Source: Clostridiales bacterium oral taxon 876 str. F0540 (GTDB lineage: Bacteria; Bacillota; Clostridia; Clostridiales; Clostridiaceae). From it: a stretch of 64,000 nt of DNA. The translations under genes were made by a program, and so were the position numbers. The stretch spans positions 54,455 through 118,454 of the forward strand of contig KE993464.1 in the NCBI GenBank assembly GCA_000466585.1, given 5' to 3'. The notes beneath the pieces are model-generated. The model had not been told where the DNA came from, ran no database searches, and saw nothing but the letters and a program-made list of their open reading frames with translations. Positions 43,927 through 52,137 of this stretch are shown here, in pieces; position 1 is the first letter of the stretch; each line of letters starts with the position of its first letter.

Positions 43927-45713
43927 TATGCTCCTTCACTAAGGAACTTATACTGACTCATATAAAGACTGTAATAAAGTCCTTTTGATTTCATTAACTC
44001 ATCATGGGTTCCTGCTTCAACAATTGTTCCGTCATTTACTACCATGATTTTATCACAGTCTCTGATAGTTGAAAGCCTGTGAGCTATTACAAAAGAAGTT
44101 CTTCCGTGCAGAAGCTTCTGAATACCTTTTTGTACAAGTCTCTCTGTTTGAGTATCAATATTTGAAGTAGCTTCATCAAGAATTAATATTCTTGGATTTG
44201 CAAGAAGAGCTCTTGCAAAGGATATAAGCTGCCTTTGACCTACTGAAAGCCTTGAACCTCTCTCATTAACTTCTGTATCATAACCATTTTCAAGATTCAT
44301 TATGAATTCATGTGCATTAACAGCCTTTGCTGCAGCAATAACTTCTTCATCGGTTGCATCAAGCTTTCCATATCTTATATTCTCTTTTATTGTAGTAGAG
44401 AATAGGAAGGTATCTTGAAGCATTATTCCCATCTGACTCCTTAAGGACTCAAGTTCAACATTTTTTACATTCTTACCATCAATCAGAACTTCACCGCCCT
44501 GTGAGTCATAGAATCTGCTTATTAAATTAACTATAGTAGTTTTACCGGCACCGGTTGGACCGACAAGAGCAATAGTTTCTCCTGGATTGATTTTAAAGCT
44601 TACATTATTTAAAACAACCGTTCCATCCTCGTAACCAAAGGTTACATTTTTAAATTCAACCTGACCCTTAATCTTAGGCATCTTTATAGCACTATTTATA
44701 TCAATAATATCCGGCTTAACATCCATTATTTCAAAGATTCTTTCAGCAGCTGCAAAGCTCATGATCATATTATTGTAGAAATTACTTATTTCAAGTATTG
44801 GTTTCCAAAACATTCCTATATACATACTAAAAGCGATTATAGTACCTAAAGTTATCTCATTAGCACCTATTAGTTTTGCACCGAACCAGTAAACCAAAGC
44901 TGTACCAATTCCCCAAGAGGTATCGACTAATGGCCAGAAAAGGTCATTTAGTCTTACCGCACGTATAAATTCATCCATCATATCCTTAACTAAATTCAAG
45001 AAGGTATTTGATGTTCTAGTTTCATTTGCAAAAGCCTGAACTACCTTTATTCCTGAGAAATCCTCATGAGTAAATGCATTAAAAGTTGAGCGTTTTCTTC
45101 TATAATTCTGCCATCTTTTTCTTGAAAAAGTCTCTATAGAAAACATACTAAGAGCAAGAACAGGGAGCAAAATTATTGATGCAAGTGCAAGCTTTACATT
45201 TAGATAGAACATCATTACACCAACACAAACTATTGTTAATAGCTGTGGAATAAAGTTAGTTACTGCATTGTTAAATAAATCCTGCAGTGAGTTAACATCC
45301 CCGATTACTCTAGCTAAAATCTTTCCTACCGGTCTATTGTCAAAGAAGGAGAAGGAAAGCTTCTGAATATGAGTATATAAATCATGTCTTATCTTTAGCA
45401 ATATATCATTTGTTACTGCAGCCATTTTTGTAATTCTTATACTTGAAGCAATCATTGACAGAAAATTCATTACCACCATAAAGACTCCAATAATAAGAAG
45501 TCCATGTAAGTCATTATTATTAATATTTTGGTCTATAGCTACTTTTAAGAGATAAGGATTTATTATATTTACAATCATAACAAATATTAATAAAAGAAGT
45601 ATAACAAATACCTTTAATTTATAAGATTTAAGATAACTGAAAAGTCTTTTCAGAATCTCAGAGTTGGAAAACTTTCTTAAATCTTCATCCTGTTTTACTG
45701 TATTTCTAGCCAT
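43926..45713 (-). CDS. heterodimeric ABC exporter subunit (LmrD/BmrD-like)
   Basis: This 595-residue half-transporter has six transmembrane segments (type 1 exporter fold) and an ABC domain: Walker A GPTGAGKTT, signature LSVGQRQL, Walker B ILILDEATSNID with the catalytic Glu and H-loop AHRLST. The signature is LSVGQ rather than LSGGQ. Its ATG overlaps the stop of the partner gene (TAATG), indicating translational coupling. In such heterodimers this degenerate signature faces the partner's degenerate Walker B site. Likely a multidrug exporter. Confidence 0.93.
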   Translation of the reverse strand: MARNTVKQDEDLRKFSNSEILKRLFSYLKSYKLKVFVILLLLIFVMIVNIINPYLLKVAIDQNINNNDLHGLLIIGVFMVVMNFLSMIASSIRITKMAAVTNDILLKIRHDLYTHIQKLSFSFFDNRPVGKILARVIGDVNSLQDLFNNAVTNFIPQLLTIVCVGVMMFYLNVKLALASIILLPVLALSMFSIETFSRKRWQNYRRKRSTFNAFTHEDFSGIKVVQAFANETRTSNTFLNLVKDMMDEFIRAVRLNDLFWPLVDTSWGIGTALVYWFGAKLIGANEITLGTIIAFSMYIGMFWKPILEISNFYNNMIMSFAAAERIFEIMDVKPDIIDINSAIKMPKIKGQVEFKNVTFGYEDGTVVLNNVSFKINPGETIALVGPTGAGKTTIVNLISRFYDSQGGEVLIDGKNVKNVELESLRSQMGIMLQDTFLFSTTIKENIRYGKLDATDEEVIAAAKAVNAHEFIMNLENGYDTEVNERGSRLSVGQRQLISFARALLANPRILILDEATSNIDTQTERLVQKGIQKLLHGRTSFVIAHRLSTIRDCDKIMVVNDGTIVEAGTHDELMKSKGLYYSLYMSQYKFLSEGA

Positions 45714-47455
45714 TATCCCACCTCCTCGTTTGAGCTTAGTGTATCAAAGTCTTTAAATTGTTCACAGTAAACTTCATAATACTTTCCTTTTTTCTGAAGA
45801 AGCTGTTCATGATTTCCTTTTTCAACAACACGGCCATCTTCAACATAGATTATAAGGTCAGCATTCTTAACAGCAGAAATTCTGTGAGCAATTATAAAGG
45901 TTGTAGCATTTTTATGTCTTTCATTTAAATTTTTAAGAAGTCTGTATTCTGTCTCCATATCTAAAGCAGAAGTAGCATCATCAAGAATTAGAATGCTTGA
46001 ATTTCTTATAAGTGCTCTTGCTATAGCCAATCTTTGTTTCTGTCCGCCTGAAAGGCCTATACCTCTTTCACCGATTACAGTATCGTACTTTTGTTCAAGC
46101 TCTTCGATGAAATCAGAAGCGCAGGCAAGAGAACAGGCTTCTTTAATTTCTTCTAATGAAGCATTTTCACTTCCAAAACGAATATTCTCTTCTATGCTCG
46201 AAGAAAACAGGAAGGTATCTTGAGGTACTATGGACATCTTGCTTCTTAAGTCCTTAAGATTAATCTCTTTTACGTTATAGCCGTCTACATAAATAGAACC
46301 ATCTGTTACATCGTAATATCTTCCTATAAGATTAATAATAGAGGATTTTCCTGAACCGGTTGTTCCCATAATAGCAATTGTACTGCCGGCTTTTATATCA
46401 AGGTTTACATCTTGAAGTACATATTCATCTCTATACTTAAAGGAGACATTCTCAAACTTTAGATCTCCTTTTATAAAAGGAAGTCTGAAGGAGTCTTCAG
46501 TATCCTTAACTTTAGGTTCTTCATCCATTATTTTAGCTATTTTCTTTGCTGAGGCGTTAGTTTGAGCCAGTAAGTTTGTAAGCCAGCCTAGCATTCTCAT
46601 TGGCCATATAAGCATCCATATATATCCGTTAAAGGCTACAAGTGTACCAATTGACATAGTCTGGTTCATAACAAGCATTCCGCCTAAAACTATTAAGAAA
46701 ACCATAGCAATGTTAGTTAAAAACTCTATCGGAGGAAAATATCTTGATATTATTCTATTTTGCTCCATACCTAATTCAAAGTTTTCTTGATTAAGCTTTA
46801 GGAACTTAAGAATTTCATGTTTTTCTCTTGCAAAAGCTTTAACTAGCCTCACACCCGCAATGTTTTCCTGAGCAGCAGTGTTCAATAAAACTCCTTGATC
46901 ACTAAGCTTGCCATAGGAATCACCTATTTTCTTTTCAAATTTTAAAGCGAGGTATGCAATAGGAGGCATTACCACAAGACATAAAAGTGTGAGCTTCCAG
47001 TTTAGTAAAAACAGAAGTACTGAAGCTGTCACAAAGTATATTATATTTTCTACGAACAATCTTAGTCCAAAGGATACACTTCTCCAAACATTATCAACAT
47101 CTTCACCTATTCTGGACATAAGTTCTCCGGTGTTCATGTTATCAAAATACTTAAAAGGAAGCTTTTGAATATGATCAAATAAATCTTTTTTTAGATCTAT
47201 GCTTATCTTAGCGGAAAGAACGTCAAAGAGATATTCTTTAGCATAGCCAAATACAGCTCTCAAAAGTGTAACAGCAAGAAATCCACCGAGTATGGGCCAT
47301 AAAAGGTTCATTTCTTTTCCTATAAAAACTCTGTCTGTAATAAGTTTCTGCAGATATGGATTAAACATATCCAAAAAGATAGCAAGTGTCATTGCTATAG
47401 AAGGTACAATCACAAGTAATTTGTACTTCCATACATAGTTAAAAATACGTTTCAT
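45713..47455 (-). CDS. heterodimeric ABC exporter subunit (LmrC/BmrC-like), degenerate Walker B
   Basis: This 580-residue half-transporter has six transmembrane segments and an ABC domain with Walker A GTTGSGKSS, signature LSGGQKQR and Walker B ILILDDATSALD. Asp replaces the catalytic Glu after Walker B, the mark of the non-canonical site in asymmetric exporters (as in LmrC or TM287). Expression appears to be controlled by the leader peptide and terminators upstream (47528-47828). A strong ribosome site GGGGGG precedes the ATG. Confidence 0.93.
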   Translation of the reverse strand: MKRIFNYVWKYKLLVIVPSIAMTLAIFLDMFNPYLQKLITDRVFIGKEMNLLWPILGGFLAVTLLRAVFGYAKEYLFDVLSAKISIDLKKDLFDHIQKLPFKYFDNMNTGELMSRIGEDVDNVWRSVSFGLRLFVENIIYFVTASVLLFLLNWKLTLLCLVVMPPIAYLALKFEKKIGDSYGKLSDQGVLLNTAAQENIAGVRLVKAFAREKHEILKFLKLNQENFELGMEQNRIISRYFPPIEFLTNIAMVFLIVLGGMLVMNQTMSIGTLVAFNGYIWMLIWPMRMLGWLTNLLAQTNASAKKIAKIMDEEPKVKDTEDSFRLPFIKGDLKFENVSFKYRDEYVLQDVNLDIKAGSTIAIMGTTGSGKSSIINLIGRYYDVTDGSIYVDGYNVKEINLKDLRSKMSIVPQDTFLFSSSIEENIRFGSENASLEEIKEACSLACASDFIEELEQKYDTVIGERGIGLSGGQKQRLAIARALIRNSSILILDDATSALDMETEYRLLKNLNERHKNATTFIIAHRISAVKNADLIIYVEDGRVVEKGNHEQLLQKKGKYYEVYCEQFKDFDTLSSNEEVG

Positions 47456-47527
47456 TCTAAGGTCCCCCCTTCTTATACCGTCTTAAATTTAAGCTGCACA
47501 AAAGTATTTACAGCCTGGTTTAGAATG

Positions 47528-47550
47528 AAAAAACCATGGTCATCCCATGG
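47528..47550 (-). terminator. second leader terminator (T2) before the ABC exporter
   Basis: On the minus strand CCATGG, GATGA, CCATGG is followed by TTTTTT. Its 5' arm, GCCATGGG, is also the exact complement of the 3' arm of T1, so it can form an alternative pairing. Confidence 0.75.
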
Positions 47551-47599
47551 CTTGAAAACATATCTTCTAAAGGCAAAAAGTACCTCTAAAAACCTATAT

Positions 47600-47631
47600 A
47601 AAAAGGCCATGGGTATTTGCAGCCCATGACC
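47600..47631 (-). terminator. first leader terminator (T1) before the ABC exporter
   Basis: On the minus strand GGTCATGGG pairs with CCCATGGCC (one wobble or mismatch) around CTGCAAATA, followed by TTTTT. It starts 33 nt after the stop of the leader peptide. Its 3' arm can instead pair with the 5' arm of T2. Confidence 0.85.
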
Positions 47632-47663
47632 TAAATTTCACAAGTTATGAAAAAAGGTTTGTA

Positions 47664-47828
47664 TCAAGGTGTAAAAACCGATACCGAGGCAGGGCTACAA
47701 TATGAAATTTTAGATTTAAACATGCCGCTATAAGCATTTTTTCCTCTAAAGGGCGCAAAAATGCCGTTGTTAAGAATACTGCTCATATTGATTTGTCTAG
47801 TTTTTCTTAATAACATATTGACTGACAT
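47664..47828 (-). CDS. 54-residue leader peptide of the ABC exporter operon (BmrB-like by position)
   Basis: The short frame begins with ATG at 47828 behind a perfect GGAGG with 8-nt spacing, and encodes a basic peptide starting MSVNMLLRKTRQINMSSILN and ending SPASVSVFTP. It lies on the exporter transcript, 44 nt after the promoter -10, and is followed by two terminators before the exporter genes. This mirrors B. subtilis BmrB, a leader peptide of similar length whose translation controls attenuation of bmrCD in response to ribosome-targeting antibiotics. The sequence itself is not recognised; the role is inferred. Confidence 0.75.
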   Translation of the reverse strand: MSVNMLLRKTRQINMSSILNNGIFAPFRGKNAYSGMFKSKISYCSPASVSVFTP

Positions 47829-47871
47829 GTTTCCTACCTCCTTATAATAATTTTAAAATAACTTCCTTTTA

Positions 47872-47900
47872 AGGATACAACCTTTTACAACTTCTGTCAA
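47872..47900 (-). promoter_or_regulatory. promoter of the ABC exporter operon
   Basis: On the minus strand TTGACA (47900-47895), 17-bp spacer, TATCCT (47877-47872). The leader from the expected start to the first exporter gene is about 410 nt. Confidence 0.8.
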
Positions 47901-47986
47901 TAAAAATTTGTAAAAATTTTCAGGGAAATTTAAAAAGTATAAAATATTTTTCTAATTCTATATATTATTCACTTAAGTCAGATTTG

Positions 47987-48095
47987 ATATATATAATGCA
48001 ATAAAGTTCTTACATAAACTATGTCACGAAATATCCAATCTTCAAGGATCTTGGGGACATAGTTTATGTATCAGAACTTTTGCATTGTATATATA
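47987..48095. repeat. long imperfect palindrome (about 109 bp)
   Basis: The left arm through ACATAAACTATGTC (ending 48025) and the right arm from GACATAGTTTATGT (starting 48056) are complementary over about 38 bp with a few small bulges, closing around a 30-base loop. It does not encode a protein and lies between divergently oriented transcription units. It could be a miniature inverted-repeat element or a long-stem RNA. No flanking target duplication is obvious. The rest of the gap to 48239 holds no recognisable gene. Confidence 0.75.
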
Positions 48096-48239
48096 AATAA
48101 TTTATTAAATCAGTTATTAACTTTTCAGATCTTTAGCTTTATTCAATAAGTCATTCTTTAAAGTTTTATATATCTTGTATAACAATACAGTGGAATATGC
48201 AAAATAATTATGATATATAAAGAAGGGATGGTGATTAAA

Positions 48240-48509
48240 TTGAATCCGGATAAAATAATAGAAAATATAAAAACTGTGGATTGTCCTCCTGATAGACTTC
48301 AGGAAAAAATTAGTGATGCTTGCAAGGTGCCCGGTATAGATGGAAATCCAGTAGTTATTATGGATAGAAATGAAAATTTGGATAGGGAGGATTTAAAAGC
48401 CTACAGCATCCATATTATAAATGCAGATGTACCAAACATAGTTGCGATGGTAAGGGAAGGCTATGACGGTTATGTAAATACAGTTACAGATGCTTATACT
48501 TTAGAATAG
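48240..48509 (+). CDS. 89-residue protein, function unknown
   Basis: This small cytoplasmic protein contains PPDRLQEKISDACKVPGI and a two-segment beta/alpha pattern. The start is uncertain: TTG at 48240 is positioned well behind GGGATGGTGATT, while ATGs at 48210 and 48228 are in frame but poorly placed. I do not recognise the family. Confidence 0.65.
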   Translation: MNPDKIIENIKTVDCPPDRLQEKISDACKVPGIDGNPVVIMDRNENLDREDLKAYSIHIINADVPNIVAMVREGYDGYVNTVTDAYTLE

Positions 48510-48530
48510 GGTAATCTTGCCCTATTTTTT
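48505..48530 (+). terminator. rho-independent terminator
   Basis: AATAGGG (overlapping the stop codon) pairs with CCCTATT and is followed by a long T run. Confidence 0.85.
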
Positions 48531-48605
48531 TATTTTTTGGTATCGAAATAAAATTGCTCTCGTATATACTAGTAAATAACGTAAGTTATATAAGGGGGCT
48601 TATAA

Positions 48606-49481
48606 ATGAAAAATAAAGTTCTATTATGCGGGCTTATAGCAGTATCTATTGTTTTTTCAGCCTGCAGTGCTAAAAAAGCAGCAAGCGGAAGCAGTGCTTC
48701 ACTACCCACACAGAAGGCTAGTACGGAAAACTTATCAATTAAGAGCAGTGCTAATACAGATGCAGCTAAAGCAGCTGGTTCGGCAGATAACAAAGCTGAA
48801 GGAAAGGTTGAGGAAAAGAAAGTTATAACGAATGCTTCTATTTATATTGTAGAGAATGATTTGGGGAAGCTTTCTCAGGCAATTCATCAAAAAACTCAGG
48901 AGTTTAATGGATATATTGAAAGTGAAGAAGCTTTTGAGAACAAAATTACTGCGAGAGTGAGAATTCCGGCGGATAAGTTTGATAGTTTTGTGGCGTATAC
49001 AGAAAAAGGTTTTAGCGTAAAGAATAAAAGTATATCTAGTGAAAATATAACTGATGTGTATGTAGATAATGAAGCAAGACTTAAAAATTTGAGGGCTCAG
49101 GAGGAACAGGTTTTATCTATTTTAAAAAAGGCGAATACAGTTGAAGAGGTTTTAAAGGTACAGACGGAGCTTTATAAAATCAGAGGGGATGCAGAAGCAC
49201 TGGAAGCAAGGAAAAAAAGCTGGGATAAGCAGGTTGATTATGCTACAATAACCATAAGCGCAGATAAGAATGTTATTGTTGAAGAAACCAAGAAAACTAT
49301 TATCGGAGGATCAGATTTCATAAAGTCTATTGGAAAAGGTTTTTCAAACACTTCAGTAGCTTTGATACTTGCTATAGAGCATATCTTAATATTTGTTTTT
49401 TCAAATATTATTGTTTTAGGTGTATTGACTGCAGCAGGTATTTTTGGATATAAAAAGTACAAAAAAATATATAAAAAATAA
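48606..49481 (+). CDS. DUF4349 lipoprotein
   Basis: This 291-residue lipoprotein has a signal peptide ending in a lipobox (FSAC), a Ser/Ala-rich linker, then a DUF4349 domain with VRIPADKFDSFV, a helical hairpin (ARLKNLRAQEEQVLSILKKA) and a C-terminal transmembrane helix followed by basic residues (KKYKKIYKK). It would be anchored at both ends. Function of DUF4349 is unknown. Confidence 0.85.
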   Translation: MKNKVLLCGLIAVSIVFSACSAKKAASGSSASLPTQKASTENLSIKSSANTDAAKAAGSADNKAEGKVEEKKVITNASIYIVENDLGKLSQAIHQKTQEFNGYIESEEAFENKITARVRIPADKFDSFVAYTEKGFSVKNKSISSENITDVYVDNEARLKNLRAQEEQVLSILKKANTVEEVLKVQTELYKIRGDAEALEARKKSWDKQVDYATITISADKNVIVEETKKTIIGGSDFIKSIGKGFSNTSVALILAIEHILIFVFSNIIVLGVLTAAGIFGYKKYKKIYKK

Positions 49482-49505
49482 TTAATTAGAATAGTTTGTA
49501 TTTAA

Positions 49506-49540
49506 AAGCTGCGGATAATTTTATATGTCTGCAGTTTTTA
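49506..49540 (+). terminator. terminator of the DUF4349 gene
   Basis: CTGCGGA pairs with TCTGCAG (one wobble) and a T run follows. Confidence 0.7.
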
Positions 49541-49666
49541 TTTTATATTAAGCTATACAGTACAAAAATAAAATATTTAATAAATAGAAGTTTTGTTTAG
49601 CGGCTGTATAAACAGACAATTAGTGGGAAAAAATAACTTTATTAATTGTATTAAATTATAAAAAAT

Positions 49667-49737
49667 AGAAGTCCTAAATGGACTTTCACGAGTAATTTTA
49701 GAACGGAGCAACAGTTTTAAATTACACAGTGTTCTAA
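49667..49737 (+). ncRNA. structured RBS-leader element, copy 6 (before the Q/N-rich gene)
   Basis: P1 pairs AAGTCC (49669-49674) with GGACTT (49680-49685) around TAAAT. P2 pairs GTAATTT (49692-49698) with AAATTAC (49719-49725). TAGAAC (49699-49704) can pair with GTTCTA (49731-49736). The tail has diverged: the ribosome site used, GAGGAGG at 49758-49764, lies about 22 nt beyond the element. Confidence 0.65.
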
Positions 49738-49771
49738 TTGATATGAAAATTAAAATTGAGGAGGAATATTT

Positions 49772-50326
49772 ATGAGTTCAGAGAACAATAACAATGACAG
49801 CCAATCTTTAGACGACTTTTTTAATTATAATGGAAGTAGCGATACTGAGCTTGCCCAGGAAATAAGCAATTTGAAGGAACAATTAAACAGCATGCAGCAA
49901 ACCTTATATGATATGCAGACTAATTCTATAACAAGTGGAAGTTCTAGCCAAAGCAGCGGTTCTAATAACAGCAGTAAAGAAGGCAGAAGCGAAAATAAAA
50001 ATAATCAAAGACAAGATGAAAAAAACAACAAAGAAAATAGTAATAATAATCAAGCTTTAAATCAGCTATTAATGCAGATGAATGACTTCAGAACCCAGGC
50101 TCAAAAGCAGCAGGAACAAGTGCAGCAGCAAGTTCAAAAATCTATAAATCAAGCAATGCAGGTTCTTCAGGAGGCAAGTGAGCAAATACAATCTAACCAA
50201 GCTCTTATTCAAATGAACCAGTTAATCGATCAGGCCCAACAGCAAATAAGCGGAACTTCTTCAAAGGCCCAACATAATGACAAAAAAGATCAAAAAGGAG
50301 AAGAGAAAAAAGAGGAGAAAAAATAA
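49772..50326 (+). CDS. Q/N/S-rich low-complexity protein, function unknown
   Basis: This 184-residue hydrophilic protein has a coiled-coil segment (EISNLKEQLNSMQQTLYDMQ), a Ser/Asn-rich linker, a second Gln-rich helical region (QKQQEQVQQQVQKSINQAMQ) and a Lys/Glu tail. No signal peptide. The ATG at 49772 follows GAGGAGG. It is 3 bp before the DNA glycosylase gene and likely co-transcribed. I do not recognise it. Confidence 0.75.
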   Translation: MSSENNNNDSQSLDDFFNYNGSSDTELAQEISNLKEQLNSMQQTLYDMQTNSITSGSSSQSSGSNNSSKEGRSENKNNQRQDEKNNKENSNNNQALNQLLMQMNDFRTQAQKQQEQVQQQVQKSINQAMQVLQEASEQIQSNQALIQMNQLIDQAQQQISGTSSKAQHNDKKDQKGEEKKEEKK

Positions 50327-50329
50327 AGC

Positions 50330-50944
50330 ATGCATAAATTGCAGAGAGAATTTTATAATAGAGATAGTGTAACTGTAGCCAAGGAGCTTCTAGGAAAATA
50401 TCTTGTTCATAAAGTTAACGGTAAAGAGCTTATTGGAAAAATAGCTGAGGTAGAAGCTTATATGGGGCCAACAGACAAGGCTGCCCATTCCTATAATAAT
50501 AGAAGAACAGATAGAAATGAAGTTATGTATGGGTTGCCGGGATTTGCTTATGTGTATATAATATATGGAATGTATAATTGTGTTAATGTAGTGGTTGAGG
50601 AACCGGGAAAACCGCAAGCAATACTCATAAGGGCAGTTGAGCCGATTAGTGACCTTGATGAAATCAGTAATTATAGATATGGGAAAAAATATGGGCAGCT
50701 TTCAAAAAGAGAGATAATAGGCTTAACAAGCGGACCCGGAAAGCTATGCAAAGCTCTTAACATTGACAGGAGTCAAAATGGAGAAGATTTGTGTGGAGAC
50801 AACTTATACATATATGAAAATGAGGCTGCAGAAGAATTTGAAATGGTAAGTACCACAAGAATTAATATAGATTATGCAGAAGAAGCAAGAGATTTTCCTT
50901 GGAGGTTTTATATAAAGGGAAATTCCTATGTATCTAAAAAGTAG
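50330..50944 (+). CDS. 3-methyladenine DNA glycosylase (AAG/Mpg family)
   Basis: This 204-residue base-excision repair enzyme has the family's N-terminal DSVTVAKELLGKYLVH, EVEAYMGPTDKAAHSYNNRRT with the catalytic Glu, MYGLPGFAYVYIIYGMYNCVNVV and the C-terminal GPGKLCKALNI. The start lies 3 bp after the Q/N-rich gene, with no separate ribosome site, so it is probably translationally coupled. Confidence 0.95.
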   Translation: MHKLQREFYNRDSVTVAKELLGKYLVHKVNGKELIGKIAEVEAYMGPTDKAAHSYNNRRTDRNEVMYGLPGFAYVYIIYGMYNCVNVVVEEPGKPQAILIRAVEPISDLDEISNYRYGKKYGQLSKREIIGLTSGPGKLCKALNIDRSQNGEDLCGDNLYIYENEAAEEFEMVSTTRINIDYAEEARDFPWRFYIKGNSYVSKK

Positions 50945-50970
50945 AAGCATTTGCTTCTGCTTATTTGTTA
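50943..50970 (+). terminator. terminator of the glycosylase gene
   Basis: AGAAGCA pairs with TGCTTCT in a tight hairpin followed by a T-containing tract. Confidence 0.6.
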
Positions 50971-51046
50971 TATTGACAGAAATTTTAATATAAGGATACA
51001 ATGTTATTAGTAATTATGTTGTTTAATGTTGAAAGGTGGTTTGGGC

Positions 51047-52057
51047 ATGGGTTTTATTAAGGATATATTTGATAAGGAAATAACTAAAAGGTTATTAGTT
51101 TTATTTTCCTTGATTTTGATATTTTACATGATGAGAGGCATGATTAACTTATTTTTGTTAACTTTTTTATTTACATATCTTATATACAGCATGCAGAATT
51201 TAGTTATGAAAAAATTGGGGAAATATATACCTCTTAGTTATGTTCTGGTTACTATACTCTTTTATGTTATATTTGCAACTCTAATTACATTTTTTATATA
51301 CAAATATATACCGGTTGTAATTAGTCAAATTATTAACATAATAAATCAAATATCAGATTTTGATTTTAAATCTAATATACATATACAAAAGTATCTTATG
51401 CCAATGCTTGATCAAATAGATTTTAAGGGCTATACAAAAGGCGGAGTAGATTTTCTTCTGCAGCTTGCTACCAATATAGGAAAGTGGAGTATTAATATTT
51501 TTATTGCCCTTATGCTCAGCATGTTCTTTATGCTTGAAAAACATAAAGTGGCGGAATTTGTAAATAGGTTTAAATATAGTAGAATATCAGGCTTTTATAA
51601 ATATCTACATTATTTTGCAAGCAACTTTCTAAATTCATTCGGAAAAGTAATACAAGCGCAAATACTTATTGCTCTTACAAATTCTGTTTTATCTATTTTT
51701 GGACTTGGAATTATAGGATTCAAGCAGCTTCTCGGTTTAGGGGTTATGATATTCTTCTTTAGTCTGGTACCTGTAGCCGGAACTATAGCTTCTTTAGTTC
51801 CTCTTTCGATTATAGCTTTTAATAATGGAGGAGTTATTAAAATATTATATGTATTTATAATGATAGCTGCTTTACATGGTTTGGAAAGCTATGTATTAAA
51901 TCCAAAGTTTATGGCTTCCAAGACAGAACTCCCTGTGTTTATAATCTTTATTGTTTTAATAATATCTGAGCATTTTATGGGAGTCTGGGGTCTTCTTATA
52001 GGCATTCCGCTATTTATGTTTTTACTTGATTTATTAAATGTTAAAGTCAGGGAATAA
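51047..52057 (+). CDS. AI-2E/PerM-family membrane transporter
   Basis: This 336-residue membrane protein of the AI-2E (PerM/TqsA) family has about eight hydrophobic segments and the C-terminal family motif in GLESYVLNPKFM and FMGVWGLLIGIPLFMFLLDLL. ATG 51047 is served by AAAGGTGG; an in-frame ATG at 51026 is not. Members export small molecules or ions, and the substrate here is unknown. Confidence 0.9.
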   Translation: MGFIKDIFDKEITKRLLVLFSLILIFYMMRGMINLFLLTFLFTYLIYSMQNLVMKKLGKYIPLSYVLVTILFYVIFATLITFFIYKYIPVVISQIINIINQISDFDFKSNIHIQKYLMPMLDQIDFKGYTKGGVDFLLQLATNIGKWSINIFIALMLSMFFMLEKHKVAEFVNRFKYSRISGFYKYLHYFASNFLNSFGKVIQAQILIALTNSVLSIFGLGIIGFKQLLGLGVMIFFFSLVPVAGTIASLVPLSIIAFNNGGVIKILYVFIMIAALHGLESYVLNPKFMASKTELPVFIIFIVLIISEHFMGVWGLLIGIPLFMFLLDLLNVKVRE

Positions 52058-52083
52058 AAGTGCCGCATTTAGGCACTTTTTTT
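52058..52083 (+). terminator. rho-independent terminator
   Basis: AGTGCC pairs with GGCACT around GCATTTA, followed by a seven-base T run. Confidence 0.9.
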
Positions 52084-52137
52084 ATGCTTGTTTATCAATT
52101 ATAATTAATTGTGAAAAAAATATTAAAGGTGAATATT

